A DNA stretch of 53,100 nucleotides from Lachnospiraceae bacterium (GCA_015057115.1 SVEZ01000017.1:1-53100); one strand, 5' to 3'; counted from the first letter of the stretch, positions 1 to 7,996 are shown. The notes: a model not told the origin generated them from the letters alone. Translations and numbers: made by a program.

Positions 1-58
1 GAGGTGGAAGTGCAGTAATGTATGTAGCTGACTGTTACTAATCGGTCGAGGGTATGAC
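1..58 (+). rRNA. 23S rRNA, 3' end (partial)
   Basis: The first bases carry the highly conserved 3' end of bacterial 23S rRNA (TACTAATCGGTCGAGG near 37-52, then TATGACC). The rest of the gene lies left of the window. The exact 3' end is approximate. No 5S rRNA follows before the tRNA genes. Confidence 0.9.
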
Positions 59-110
59 CTAAATGGTTTTGGTTTTAAGCTGTATGTGATTTTGAAGGTA
101 CAATGTAAAT

Positions 111-150
111 AATGACGTTGTTACAACAATGCTGTAACTAACGTCATTTT
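111..150 (+). terminator. Hairpin after 23S rRNA (terminator or processing stem)
   Basis: A long stem pairs AATGACGTT-TTACA with TGTAAC-AACGTCATT, with one bulged base, followed by TTTTC. It has the form of an intrinsic terminator. However the tRNA-Asn gene begins only ten bases later, with no room for its own promoter, so the tRNAs must be made by read-through or the stem is a processing site. Confidence 0.6.
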
Positions 151-159
151 CATATATAA

Positions 160-231
160 TCCTCAATAGCTCAGCGGTAGAGCACTCGGCTGTTAACCGA
201 GGTGTCGTAGGTTCAAGCCCTACTTGGGGAG
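160..231 (+). tRNA. tRNA-Asn (GTT)
   Basis: The cloverleaf folds with acceptor arms TCCTCAA/TTGGGGA and anticodon GTT at 192-194 in the loop CTGTTAA. The T arm contains GTTCAAGCC. The 3' CCA is not encoded. It is the first of three tRNAs in the cluster behind the rRNA genes. Confidence 0.95.
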
Positions 232-269
232 TTGCGGGAAACTTGTGTTGTTCCGCTTTTTACAAAAAC

Positions 270-341
270 GGCTCCGTGGTCAAGCGGTTAAGACATCGCC
301 CTTTCACGGCGGTAACACGGGTTCGATTCCCGTCGGAGTCA
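270..341 (+). tRNA. tRNA-Glu (TTC)
   Basis: The acceptor arms are GGCTCCG/CGGAGTC with discriminator A. The anticodon TTC is at 303-305 in the loop CTTTCAC, and the T loop reads GTTCGATTC. CCA is not encoded. Confidence 0.95.
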
Positions 342-347
342 TTATAT

Positions 348-418
348 GGTACCATGGCCAAGTGGTAAGGCAAAGGTCTGCAACACCTCTATCCCCGGTT
401 CAAATCCGGGTGGTACCT
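348..418 (+). tRNA. tRNA-Cys (GCA), first copy
   Basis: Acceptor arms GGTACCA/TGGTACC, anticodon GCA at 380-382, discriminator U, no encoded CCA. It differs from the tRNA-Cys at 2400-2470 only at one acceptor pair (A351:T414 here, G:C there). Confidence 0.95.
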
Positions 419-420
419 CT

Positions 421-452
421 AAAAAAGTGATGTTTCGGCATCGCTTTTTTTT
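421..452 (+). terminator. Terminator of the tRNA cluster
   Basis: A stem pairs AGTGATG with CATCGCT (one G-U pair) around TTTCGG, flanked by an A run and eight Ts. It ends the rRNA-tRNA transcript. Confidence 0.85.
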
Positions 453-546
453 ATTATGCTAAAGTATTACTACAAAAAAGACGATATAGATAATGAAAAC
501 AATAAATATGCGCCGGTAATACCGAGAGATCCAGGGAGGGATATGT

Positions 547-828
547 ATGAGTATTACGAGAATCGCGGACAGCGTTTTTATGGATGTGGCTATCAATCGA
601 AAGAAGATCGTCAAACGGACTACGGTAAATGCTCCGGTAGAAGGCTCCTTTTTTGAAGCATTACATCAGAATCAATACGGTTCGCAGGAGAACAGCGAGC
701 AGAAGAAACAGAAGCGGGAACAGGAGGCAGAAAGCTTACGGGCTTGGAGTCAGTTTAACGGATTAAAAGACAATTCTCACTGGTTCGTGGATGAAAGTAT
801 TGGTACCAAATTCGATACAGTCGGATAA
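547..828 (+). CDS. Small hypothetical protein, 93 aa
   Basis: I do not recognise this protein. It begins MSITRIADSV, is hydrophilic and has a lysine/glutamate/glutamine-rich stretch around residues 46-60 (EQKKQKREQEAE) that could form a short helix or coiled coil; no membrane segment or signal peptide is seen. The start at 547 is supported by AGGGAGGG about six bases upstream, and the stop lies inside an intrinsic terminator, so it is a monocistronic unit between the tRNA cluster and the flavoprotein gene. A competing frame starting at 456 lacks a ribosome site and overlaps this one. Confidence is moderate that it is translated and low for any function. Confidence 0.65.
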   Translation: MSITRIADSVFMDVAINRKKIVKRTTVNAPVEGSFFEALHQNQYGSQENSEQKKQKREQEAESLRAWSQFNGLKDNSHWFVDESIGTKFDTVG

Positions 829-849
829 GCCTCCGGCTGTATCTTTTTT
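814..849 (+). terminator. Intrinsic terminator
   Basis: GATACAG-CGGA pairs with TCCGG-CTGTATC, followed by seven or more Ts. The left arm overlaps the last codons of the 93-aa gene. Confidence 0.85.
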
Positions 850-874
850 TGTGCAAGGAATTCTCTTGTGCTTT

Positions 875-903
875 TTGACAACGGAATGATATGGTGGTAA
901 ACT
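875..903 (+). promoter_or_regulatory. Sigma-A promoter of the flavoprotein gene
   Basis: TTGACA (875-880), a 17-base spacer and TAAACT (898-903) lie 30 bases before the start codon at 933. Confidence 0.65.
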
Positions 904-932
904 TACAAAAAAGGCATGAAGGAGGTTCACAG

Positions 933-2354
933 ATGAAGAAATATGACTTGATTATAATTGGAGCCGGTCCTGGGGGATATACTGCCGCTTTGCGCGCTGC
1001 AGAGAATGGTTTGCACGTTGCAATTATTGAGAAGCGTCAGATTGGCGGTACCTGTGTGAATTTCGGATGTATTCCGACAAAGGCATTAATTCAGGCATCC
1101 CGTATTTTTCATGAGGCATCTCACAGCGACCGCTACGGAGTTATTTCTTCCGGTGTGACCTATGACAAGGATAAGGTAATGGCTTTTAAGGATGGCATTA
1201 TCGAATCCAGCCGTGATGAGATTATTAAAGAGCTGAAGGAAGCAAATGTCGACATCATAATGGGAACTGCAACGATTTTTCCACATTTGGATGTGCAGGT
1301 TATCACCAATGATGGACAAGAGCTGGATCTTTCCGCTGATGATATTATTATTGCTACCGGTGCAAGAACTATTATTCCGGATATTCCGGGAATTCATTTG
1401 CCTGCTGTTTTGACCAGTACACAGCTTTTATCGGAACAGCAGGACTTTTTGACGGATTTAGTTGTTATTGGCGGCGGAGTTGTTGGCGTTGAATGCGCCT
1501 ACTTTATGAGGAGATTTCATCAGAATATAACCATTATAGAGAAAAGCGATCGCCTGCTACCACCTATGGATCCGGAAATCTCAAGGGAAATCTATAATTA
1601 CGCCGAGAAGGACGGTATGGAGCTTCATACAAGCTGTGTAGTGGATAAAATAGAACAGCAGGAGGACGGCAGACTTGTATGTACCTATCGCAATTTAAAC
1701 ACCGGAGAAGAGGCAACAGTAACTTCTTCCCATGTATTGGTTGCTATTGGCCGCCGTTCTTGCACAGAGGATCTATTTTCCCTGGATTGCCAGATTGAGA
1801 TGGAAAATGGCAAGATTAAGGTGAATAAGAATTTTAAGACCAGTATGGATCACGTGTATGCTGTGGGCGATGTGAGCAGTGATATACAGCTTGCTCACGT
1901 GGCAGCTGCCCAGGGACATGTGGTGGTGGAACAGATCATGAAAAAAGCAAATCGGACGGTTATGCTTTCTACCGTTCCAAGCTGCTTGTTTATTGAATTA
2001 CCCATTGTTCCCAGCTGTATTTACTTGTCACCGGAGATTGCTACGGTAGGTTTATCCGAGGCAGAAGCAAGGGAAAAGGGCTTACAGGTTCGGTGTGGCA
2101 AGTACTCTATTAAAGAAAACCTGAAGGCGATGATTGATCCGGATGCCTATGGATATATTAAAGTGGTTTTCGAAGAAAGAAGCGACGTTTTAATCGGTGC
2201 TCAGATGGTGTGTCCACGGGCGACTGATATGATTGGAGAGATGGCTACAGCTATTGCAAATGGTTTGACATCCACACAATTACTCTATGCAATGCGCGCT
2301 CATCCCACCTATAATGAGGCAATTGCAAGAGCTGTAGAAAATAGTAGAAAATAG
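933..2354 (+). CDS. lpdA: Dihydrolipoyl dehydrogenase-like FAD disulfide oxidoreductase
   Basis: This 473-residue protein belongs to the pyridine nucleotide-disulfide oxidoreductases, which pass electrons from NAD(P)H through FAD and a redox disulfide to a partner such as lipoamide. Visible features are the FAD-binding GAGPGG (residues 10-15), the redox cysteines Cys41 and Cys46 in GGTCVNFGCIP, a second GGGVVGVE nucleotide fold, the GDV FAD motif, and His457/Glu462 in HPTYNE. The start at 933 is chosen over 891 because AAGGAGG lies at the right distance upstream. No E1, E2 or glycine-cleavage genes are near, so the partner is unknown. Residues 348-351 and 359-362 both read VPSC, as if eleven residues were inserted next to the conserved VPSCIY-SPE segment. 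A different disulfide substrate (mercuric or CoA-type) cannot be ruled out. Confidence 0.85.
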   Translation: MKKYDLIIIGAGPGGYTAALRAAENGLHVAIIEKRQIGGTCVNFGCIPTKALIQASRIFHEASHSDRYGVISSGVTYDKDKVMAFKDGIIESSRDEIIKELKEANVDIIMGTATIFPHLDVQVITNDGQELDLSADDIIIATGARTIIPDIPGIHLPAVLTSTQLLSEQQDFLTDLVVIGGGVVGVECAYFMRRFHQNITIIEKSDRLLPPMDPEISREIYNYAEKDGMELHTSCVVDKIEQQEDGRLVCTYRNLNTGEEATVTSSHVLVAIGRRSCTEDLFSLDCQIEMENGKIKVNKNFKTSMDHVYAVGDVSSDIQLAHVAAAQGHVVVEQIMKKANRTVMLSTVPSCLFIELPIVPSCIYLSPEIATVGLSEAEAREKGLQVRCGKYSIKENLKAMIDPDAYGYIKVVFEERSDVLIGAQMVCPRATDMIGEMATAIANGLTSTQLLYAMRAHPTYNEAIARAVENSRK

Positions 2355-2355
2355 C

Positions 2356-2385
2356 TTGACTTTATACCGTACCTTTTGCTATAAT
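2356..2385 (+). promoter_or_regulatory. Promoter of second tRNA-Cys
   Basis: TTGACT (2356-2361), an 18-base spacer and a perfect TATAAT (2380-2385) lie just before the tRNA. Confidence 0.85.
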
Positions 2386-2399
2386 CATATCGTTGGTAC

Positions 2400-2470
2400 G
2401 GTGCCATGGCCAAGTGGTAAGGCAAAGGTCTGCAACACCTCTATCCCCGGTTCAAATCCGGGTGGCACCT
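2400..2470 (+). tRNA. tRNA-Cys (GCA), second copy
   Basis: Acceptor arms GGTGCCA/TGGCACC, anticodon GCA and T arm identical to the first copy. It has its own promoter and terminator, unlike the copy in the rRNA-linked cluster. Confidence 0.95.
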
Positions 2471-2479
2471 TGAATGGGA

Positions 2480-2519
2480 AATGCTCATGAGTTCGGGAAG
2501 GACGCATGAGCATTTTTTC
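2480..2519 (+). terminator. Terminator of second tRNA-Cys
   Basis: ATGCTCATG (2481-2489) pairs with CATGAGCAT (2505-2513), followed by six Ts. Confidence 0.9.
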
Positions 2520-2575
2520 TAATGAGAAACCAACAAGGGAAAGGGAATTTAAAGGAGAAAAGAGGTTATGTACAA

Positions 2576-3934
2576 ATGAGTAAGCAAAGTAGCGCAATGT
2601 TAATGACAGAAGGACCCATTGCAAAACTTATTGTAAGGTTTGCTTTGCCGGTTTTCTGGGGGAATTTGTTTCAGCAGCTCTACAACATTGTAGACTCGCT
2701 GATTGTAGGAAATTTTGCCGGAGACGAGGCCTTGGCGGCGGTTAGTTCTTCCGGTAGTCTAATTTTTATGATTACGGGCTTCCTGTTGGGTGTATTCTCC
2801 GGTGCCAGTGTTGTTATTTCGCAGTTCTACGGAGCAGAGGATAGAGAGAATGTGCAAAAAGCGCTTCACACCACTATTGCCTTCGCTCTGGTCAGTGGAT
2901 TGGTATTATCCATTATCGGAATTTTTCTTTCCGGTCAGATTTTACGTTGGATGGATACACCGAAGAATGTGTTACCAAATTCCACAACCTATTTCCGAAT
3001 CTTTTTCTGCGGATCTGTTTTTAGCACGGTTTACAATGCCGGTGCAGGAGTGTTTCAGGCTGTAGGCGACTCAAAACACCCACTTTACTATTTAATTATA
3101 TCTTCATTTACTAATGTGGTGTTGGATTTGATTTTTGTTGGAGTTCTCCACTTTGGAGTTGCAGGAGCGGCAACAGCCACCATAATGTCACAATGTTTAA
3201 GTAGTTTTCTTGTAATTCGTCGTTTGGCGGTTAGTGAAGAGACCTTCCGACTGCATTTTGGAAAACTGAGAATCCATGGATGTATGTTGAAAAAGATTTT
3301 GCGGATGGGTATTCCTTCCGGAATCCAGAATTCCGTCATTGGTTTTGCAAACATTATTGTGCAGACGAATATCAATGCCTTTGGTGACGTGGCAATGGCA
3401 GGTTGCGGTTCCTATTCCAAGCTGGAGGGATTTGCTTTTCTGCCGGTAACCAGCTTTGCTATGGCGCTGACTACTTTTGTGGGACAGAATATTGGAGCGG
3501 GACGTTTGGACAGAGCAAAAAAGGGGGCCCGATTTGGTGCCATTGCCTGTGCATTATCCGCAGAAGTGATTGGGGTAATTATGTTTTTGGGAATGCCGGT
3601 TTTCTTACGGGCATTCAGCCAGAATCCGGCTATATTGGATATAGGAACAAGACAGGCCCATATTGAGTGTCTGTTCTTCTGTGTGTTGGCATTTTCTCAC
3701 GCCTGTGCAGGTGTTATGCGTGGAGCGGGAAAAGCCGTGGTACCTATGGCTGTCATGCTTATTTTTTGGTGTGTGGTACGTGTGACCTATATTACCATTG
3801 TGACACGGTTGCTGCCACAGATTGAAGTGATTTTCTGGGCATATCCTATGACCTGGAGCTTATCGTCGATTACATTTGCCATCTACCTTATCAGTGGAAG
3901 ATGGTTGAAAACAAAGAAAATACAGGAAGCATAA
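2576..3934 (+). CDS. MATE family multidrug/cation efflux protein
   Basis: This 452-residue membrane protein resembles the MATE exporters, which use a sodium or proton gradient to expel organic cations or metabolites. It opens with the typical segment FALPVFWGNLFQQLYNIVD and an alanine-glycine-rich second half, with about twelve hydrophobic segments expected for the family and visible as alternating hydrophobic blocks. The start at 2576 is preferred over 2522 because AAAGGAG and AGAGG lie upstream of it, while the upstream codons translate to charged residues untypical of the family. The next gene begins six bases after its stop, so the two are probably co-transcribed. The substrate cannot be told from the sequence. 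Confidence 0.88.
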   Translation: MSKQSSAMLMTEGPIAKLIVRFALPVFWGNLFQQLYNIVDSLIVGNFAGDEALAAVSSSGSLIFMITGFLLGVFSGASVVISQFYGAEDRENVQKALHTTIAFALVSGLVLSIIGIFLSGQILRWMDTPKNVLPNSTTYFRIFFCGSVFSTVYNAGAGVFQAVGDSKHPLYYLIISSFTNVVLDLIFVGVLHFGVAGAATATIMSQCLSSFLVIRRLAVSEETFRLHFGKLRIHGCMLKKILRMGIPSGIQNSVIGFANIIVQTNINAFGDVAMAGCGSYSKLEGFAFLPVTSFAMALTTFVGQNIGAGRLDRAKKGARFGAIACALSAEVIGVIMFLGMPVFLRAFSQNPAILDIGTRQAHIECLFFCVLAFSHACAGVMRGAGKAVVPMAVMLIFWCVVRVTYITIVTRLLPQIEVIFWAYPMTWSLSSITFAIYLISGRWLKTKKIQEA

Positions 3935-3940
3935 TGAAAT

Positions 3941-5140
3941 ATGGAGGAGGTAGTGAAGTTGGAGAGAGATTTTACAAAGGAAGTGAATCGATTCGGATCT
4001 AACAGTGTCAAGTGGGATTTGATGAAGGTGGAAGGTAAGCCGGAGGGAACCATTCCCATGTGGGTAGCAGATATGGATTTTCCTGTGCCGGTAAAAGTGC
4101 AGGAAGCCGTAGAGCGAGTGGCAAAACATGGTATTTTCGGATATAGTTTTTGCCCCGATAGTTACTTTGAAGCGGTAATTAACTGGTATAAGAACCGTTT
4201 TGGCTTTGAATTTACCAAAGAAGATGTGGTAACAACCCCGGGAATCGTCACAGCCGTTGCAATGGCAGTTCGTGCTTATACCGAACCGGGGGACGCAGTC
4301 TTAATTCAGAATCCGGTATATTATCCCTTCTCTATGATGATTGAGAAAAACGGACGTAGGGTAGTTAATAATCCGCTGATTAATGTGGAAGGCCGCTATA
4401 TTATGGATATAGAGGATTTTGAGAAGAAGATTGTGGATGAAAAAGTGAAGTTGTTTATTCTTTGTAATCCACATAACCCAGTGGGACGTGTATGGACCAG
4501 GGAAGAGCTTTTGGAGATTTCCAGAATATGTAGAAAGCATAACGTCTTGGTTTTAAGCGATGAAATTCATGGGGATTTCGTATACGAAGATCGAAAACAA
4601 CAGCCTTTTGCCACTGTAAAAGATGATAATAGGGAATTTACTATTACCTGCACAGCACCAAGCAAGACCTTTAATCTGGCAGGATTACAGACATCCAACA
4701 TTATTATTCCAAATAAAGAGCTGCGAGAGAAGTTTAAGACGGAATTGGATGCTTCCAGTATCGGTATGATTAGCCCAATGGGAATTGCTGCTTGTGAAGC
4801 TGCATACACTTATGGAGCAGAATGGTTGGAGGAGTTAAAAGCCACCATTATAAAGAACCGGGATTATATGCAGCAGTTCATTGAAGATCATTTGCCGGAA
4901 CTGACCATGAGTGAGTTAGAAGGAACCTATCTTGCTTGGGTAGACATGAGTGGTCTTGCCATGAGCAACGAAGAACTAAAAACCTTTATTTCGGAAAAGG
5001 CGAAAATCTGGGTAGATGACGGTGATATGTTTGGAAAAGAGGGAGAGAATTTTGCCCGCTTTAACCTGGCCTGTCCGTTATCAACCGTGGAAAGAGCTAT
5101 GAAACAGCTGGAAGAAGCCGTTTTGGAGCGCTATAAATAA
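3941..5140 (+). CDS. patB: PatB/MalY-type PLP aminotransferase (cystathionine beta-lyase)
   Basis: The 399-residue product is a fold-type I PLP enzyme of the PatB/MalY group, which cleaves the C-S bond of cystathionine or cysteine conjugates to release homocysteine or thiol, ammonia and pyruvate. Seen are IPMWVADMDFPVP near the N-terminus, CNPHNPVGRVW, SDEIHGDFVY (PLP ring aspartate) and the Schiff-base lysine about residue 242 in APSKTFNLAG. The annotated ATG at 3941 has no good ribosome site; a TTG at 3959 sits eight bases after GGAGGAGG and would give a six-residue shorter protein, which fits the family length better. It follows the MATE gene directly and ends in a shared terminator. Confidence 0.88.
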   Translation: MEEVVKLERDFTKEVNRFGSNSVKWDLMKVEGKPEGTIPMWVADMDFPVPVKVQEAVERVAKHGIFGYSFCPDSYFEAVINWYKNRFGFEFTKEDVVTTPGIVTAVAMAVRAYTEPGDAVLIQNPVYYPFSMMIEKNGRRVVNNPLINVEGRYIMDIEDFEKKIVDEKVKLFILCNPHNPVGRVWTREELLEISRICRKHNVLVLSDEIHGDFVYEDRKQQPFATVKDDNREFTITCTAPSKTFNLAGLQTSNIIIPNKELREKFKTELDASSIGMISPMGIAACEAAYTYGAEWLEELKATIIKNRDYMQQFIEDHLPELTMSELEGTYLAWVDMSGLAMSNEELKTFISEKAKIWVDDGDMFGKEGENFARFNLACPLSTVERAMKQLEEAVLERYK

Positions 5141-5143
5141 GAC

Positions 5144-5208
5144 AAAAAGTGGCATCGCCCCGGGAATGTTTGAATCATTCAACGGAGGATGCCACTTTTA
5201 TTTTTTTA
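5144..5208. terminator. Bidirectional terminator between convergent genes
   Basis: AAAAGTGGCATC (5145-5156) pairs with GATGCCACTTTT across a 30-base loop region, with T runs on both strands. It can serve patB (+) and the ProX-like gene (-). Confidence 0.85.
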
Positions 5209-5215
5209 TTACATA

Positions 5216-5713
5216 CTAAGGTAAGGTAATTTCCTCAAAGGGATTTCCCATTTCCTGAATAAAGCGATACATGTCATTTGTTGGAATTTCAATGGTTCTA
5301 GTGTTGATATTAGGATGAAATGTAATCTTATTCCGCTCTCGAAGTTCTGTATCGGCAATAACATGCACATCATGTTCCGTATTATTCAGTAAACCAAAGA
5401 CGGAAACATGACCCGGAGTGAGTCCAAGTTTTTCTACCATCTTTTCTTCCGGAGCAAAGCTTAAATGTTTTTCACCAACCAGAGGAGAAAATTCTTTGAT
5501 GTTTAATGGTTTGTTGCCATTCATCAGCACAAGCCAGAATTCGGTTTTCTTCTTATTTGTCAGGAATAAGCTTTTGCTTGGTGTTCCGGTCATGTCACCC
5601 ATAACCTCGTCTGCTTCTTCGCAGGAGGCAGTTGCTTCATGTTCTACACGCATATATGGAATGTTCATGCGGTCCAAAATTTCATAAACCGGTTTTTCTA
5701 CGTCTAAAATCAT
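5216..5713 (-). CDS. proX: Prolyl-tRNA editing protein, ProX/YbaK family
   Basis: This 165-residue protein matches the ProX branch of the YbaK/INS trans-editing domain. Such proteins hydrolyse mischarged aminoacyl-tRNA, usually Ala-tRNA(Pro), in the cytoplasm. The signature LGLTPGHVSVFGLLNN and the lysine in PSKSLFL are visible, and the length is normal for a stand-alone editing domain. GAGG about seven bases before the ATG supports the start. It begins one base after the tyrS stop, so it is expressed from the tyrS transcript and would also be controlled by the tyrosine T-box, an odd pairing for a proline editing enzyme. Confidence 0.88.
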   Translation of the reverse strand: MILDVEKPVYEILDRMNIPYMRVEHEATASCEEADEVMGDMTGTPSKSLFLTNKKKTEFWLVLMNGNKPLNIKEFSPLVGEKHLSFAPEEKMVEKLGLTPGHVSVFGLLNNTEHDVHVIADTELRERNKITFHPNINTRTIEIPTNDMYRFIQEMGNPFEEITLP

Positions 5714-5714
5714 A

Positions 5715-6935
5715 TTAAACCTCGATTCTGCAGAAGCTCTTTTTACCTTTCTTTACGATAAACTCAGAGCCGAAATCTGCGCTGGTGTATAATGTTTTTA
5801 CGTCAGTAACTTTGTTATCATTTACGGTAACACCGCCCTGCTCTACAGCACGGCGAGCTTCAGATCTAGTCTTGCAAAGCTCTGCGCTTACCAGAACCTG
5901 AAGAATATCAATGGAACCATCTCTGAAATCTTCCGGTTTCAAGGTTACGCTTGGCATGTTTTCTTTGCTTCCGGCACCTGCAAATAATGCGCGGGAAGCC
6001 TCTTTTGCTTTATTTGCTTCTTCTTCGCCGTGAACCATCTTGGTAAGCTCGAAGGCAAGTATTTCTTTTGCTTCGTTTAATTTTGCGCCTTCCCAGTCGT
6101 TCATTGCGTCAATTTCCTCAAGAGGAAGGAAGGTCAACATACGGATACATTTCAAAACATCTGCATCCGCAACGTTTCTCCAGTACTGATAGAAATCAAA
6201 TGGAGAAGTCTTGTTCGGATCAAGCCATACAGCATTTCCGGCTGTTTTACCCATCTTTTTACCCTGGGAGTCGGTTAAAAGTGTAATGGTTAATGCATAG
6301 GCATCTTTTCCAAGCTTACGACGGATTAATTCTGTTCCGCCTAACATGTTACTCCACTGGTCGTCACCACCACACTGCATGTTACAGCCGTTGTGCTGGA
6401 ACATGTGATAGAAGTCGTAGGACTGCATGATCATGTAGTTAAACTCCAAGAAGCTTAATCCTTTTTCCATACGCTGTTTGTAGCACTCAGCACGCAGCAT
6501 GTTATTAACGGAAAAGCATGCTCCAACCTCACGAAGTAATTCTACATAGTTTAGATTCATCAGCCAGTCAGCGTTGTTTAACATCAGAGCTTTTCCATCG
6601 GAGAAGTCGATGAAACGCTCCATCTGACGTTTAAAGCATGCTGCATTGTGGTCGATATCCTCTCTGGTAAGCATTTTACGCATGTCGGTACGTCCGGAAG
6701 GATCACCAATCATGGTTGTTCCGCCACCGATTAAGGCGATTGGCTTATTTCCTGCCTGCTGCAAACGTTTCATTAAGGTCAATGCCATGAAATGTCCGGC
6801 GGTCAAGCTGTCTGCGGTACAGTCAAAACCGATATAAAAAGTGGCCTTTCCTTTGTTAATCAGGTCGCGTATTTCTGTTTCGTCCGTTACCTGTTTAATC
6901 AGGCCACGGGCAACTAATTCTTCATAAATCTGCAT
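5715..6935 (-). CDS. tyrS: Tyrosyl-tRNA synthetase
   Basis: A 406-residue class Ic synthetase charging tRNA-Tyr with tyrosine. The N-terminal Rossmann fold has YIGFDCTADSL and the HIGH-equivalent AGHFM (residues 46-50); the KMSKS equivalent is KMGKT; the C-terminal part (SAELCKTRSEARRAVEQGG) is an S4 RNA-binding domain. The length is normal. TGAAAGGAGA lies just before the ATG. Transcription starts at a strong promoter at 7226-7254 and passes a T-box leader, so expression should rise when uncharged tRNA-Tyr accumulates. The ProX-like gene follows one base after the stop. Confidence 0.97.
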   Translation of the reverse strand: MQIYEELVARGLIKQVTDETEIRDLINKGKATFYIGFDCTADSLTAGHFMALTLMKRLQQAGNKPIALIGGGTTMIGDPSGRTDMRKMLTREDIDHNAACFKRQMERFIDFSDGKALMLNNADWLMNLNYVELLREVGACFSVNNMLRAECYKQRMEKGLSFLEFNYMIMQSYDFYHMFQHNGCNMQCGGDDQWSNMLGGTELIRRKLGKDAYALTITLLTDSQGKKMGKTAGNAVWLDPNKTSPFDFYQYWRNVADADVLKCIRMLTFLPLEEIDAMNDWEGAKLNEAKEILAFELTKMVHGEEEANKAKEASRALFAGAGSKENMPSVTLKPEDFRDGSIDILQVLVSAELCKTRSEARRAVEQGGVTVNDNKVTDVKTLYTSADFGSEFIVKKGKKSFCRIEV

Positions 6936-6954
6936 TACATTCTCCTTTCAATAA

Positions 6955-7218
6955 AAAAGCCCCAAGCTGCAAATACAGCTTAGGGCGAATAATCTTATCC
7001 GTGTTACCACCTAAGTTCGCATCTGCCTCGCGACAGATACCTCTATGTGTACGTGACACAAACGCGTTAACGGGCGAACCCGGAGCAGCCTACTATCTTT
7101 CGGTGCCCAGCTCCCGGATGTATTCCCTGAAAAGTTCCCCTGACGCCTCTCAGCAACCGGCAATTCTCTGTAGGTTATCAGATTCAGGTACTTGTTCCGT
7201 TCTCTGCAATTAACAGTA
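6955..7218 (-). promoter_or_regulatory. Tyrosine T-box leader of tyrS
   Basis: Read on the minus strand, the leader has the T-box core AGGTGGTAACACGG (6999-7012) followed by the terminator hairpin GCCCTAAGCTG/CAGCTTGGGGC and a T run (about 6955-6986). In the stem I region the sequence GAATACATCC places the tyrosine codon UAC (7120-7122) in a specifier-loop context. Uncharged tRNA-Tyr should bind and favour the antiterminator. Confidence 0.93.
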
Positions 7219-7225
7219 TGAAGAT

Positions 7226-7254
7226 ATTATAGGGAGTTTTTGTGTAAAAGTCAA
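7226..7254 (-). promoter_or_regulatory. Promoter of the tyrS T-box transcript
   Basis: On the minus strand TTGACT (7249-7254), a 17-base spacer and TATAAT (7226-7231). Confidence 0.88.
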
Positions 7255-7265
7255 ATATTTCGGGG

Positions 7266-7294
7266 TTGTTTCCGAAAAAAAATGAGGCTATAAT
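7266..7294 (+). promoter_or_regulatory. Promoter of GNAT gene
   Basis: TTGTTT (7266-7271), 17 bases, TATAAT (7289-7294). It is divergent from the tyrS promoter with only 11 bases between the two -35 boxes. Confidence 0.75.
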
Positions 7295-7325
7295 AGAAAG
7301 CAGACGAGACAAAGGGGGAAATTTC

Positions 7326-7955
7326 ATGTTTTACAGAACATTAGAGGTAAAAACGAAGGATGGAAGGACAGTAGCGCTTCGGAGTATTCGTCCGGAGGAG
7401 GCAGAAGCTACGCTTGCATGTCTGAAAAAGTTTTCCGGGCAGACCCGTTTTTTATGCAGAACGCCGGCAGAAATTACTACTACGGTGGAGGAAGAAAGAA
7501 AGTATCTGGAGAATCGCCTGGATGAAAATAACGCGGTACAGATTGGTGCTTATTTGGAGGGCGAGTTAGTCGGTCTGGGCAGCATCTGGTGCGTAGGCGG
7601 TACGGAAAGAAAGAATCATCGTTGCGAGCTTGGAGTTTCTTTGGATGAGCAGTATTGGCATCTTGGAATTGGCAGCAGAATGATGGAGGCCTTAATTGAT
7701 GTGGCACAGCGTATCGGATACGAGCAAATGGAATTGCAGGTATTATCGGATAATGAAGCCGCAATTCAGTTGTATTTAAAATATGGATTTGAAGCCTGCG
7801 GAACCGTTCCCAATGCTTATAAAGATGCAGACGGACAGTATCACGATGAGGATACTATGGTTCGAAATCTTACAGTGAAGTTTGAGCCTTGGGAAAAAGC
7901 GACTTCCGATCTTGAGGATTGGATTGAAGAGCAGGGAATTCAGCTTCGATACTAA
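7326..7955 (+). CDS. GNAT family N-acetyltransferase
   Basis: The 209-residue product is a GNAT acetyltransferase, transferring acetyl from acetyl-CoA to an amine. The core is seen in LGVSLDEQYWHLGIGSRMME, holding the acetyl-CoA pyrophosphate loop, and in LQVLSDNEAAIQLYLKYGF, the usual C-terminal strand and helix. About 35 extra residues follow the domain. The start at 7326 is set by AAAGGGGG upstream; an upstream in-frame ATG at 7266 falls inside the promoter and would not be transcribed. The family cannot tell the substrate; RimI/RimJ-like protein acetylation or small-molecule acetylation are both possible. It stands alone, ended by a bidirectional terminator. Confidence 0.85.
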   Translation: MFYRTLEVKTKDGRTVALRSIRPEEAEATLACLKKFSGQTRFLCRTPAEITTTVEEERKYLENRLDENNAVQIGAYLEGELVGLGSIWCVGGTERKNHRCELGVSLDEQYWHLGIGSRMMEALIDVAQRIGYEQMELQVLSDNEAAIQLYLKYGFEACGTVPNAYKDADGQYHDEDTMVRNLTVKFEPWEKATSDLEDWIEEQGIQLRY

Positions 7956-7956
7956 A

Positions 7957-7996
7957 TAAAAACAGCACCCGTGCAATGCGCGAGTGCTGTTTTTTA
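7957..7996. terminator. Bidirectional terminator
   Basis: AAAACAGCAC pairs with GTGCTGTTTT around a GC-rich inner stem, with T runs in both directions, between the convergent GNAT and 5'-nucleotidase genes. Confidence 0.88.

Noticed and set aside
456-656. 66-codon frame before the 93-aa gene
   Set aside because: No ribosome site; it starts directly after the terminator and overlaps the better supported frame at 547.
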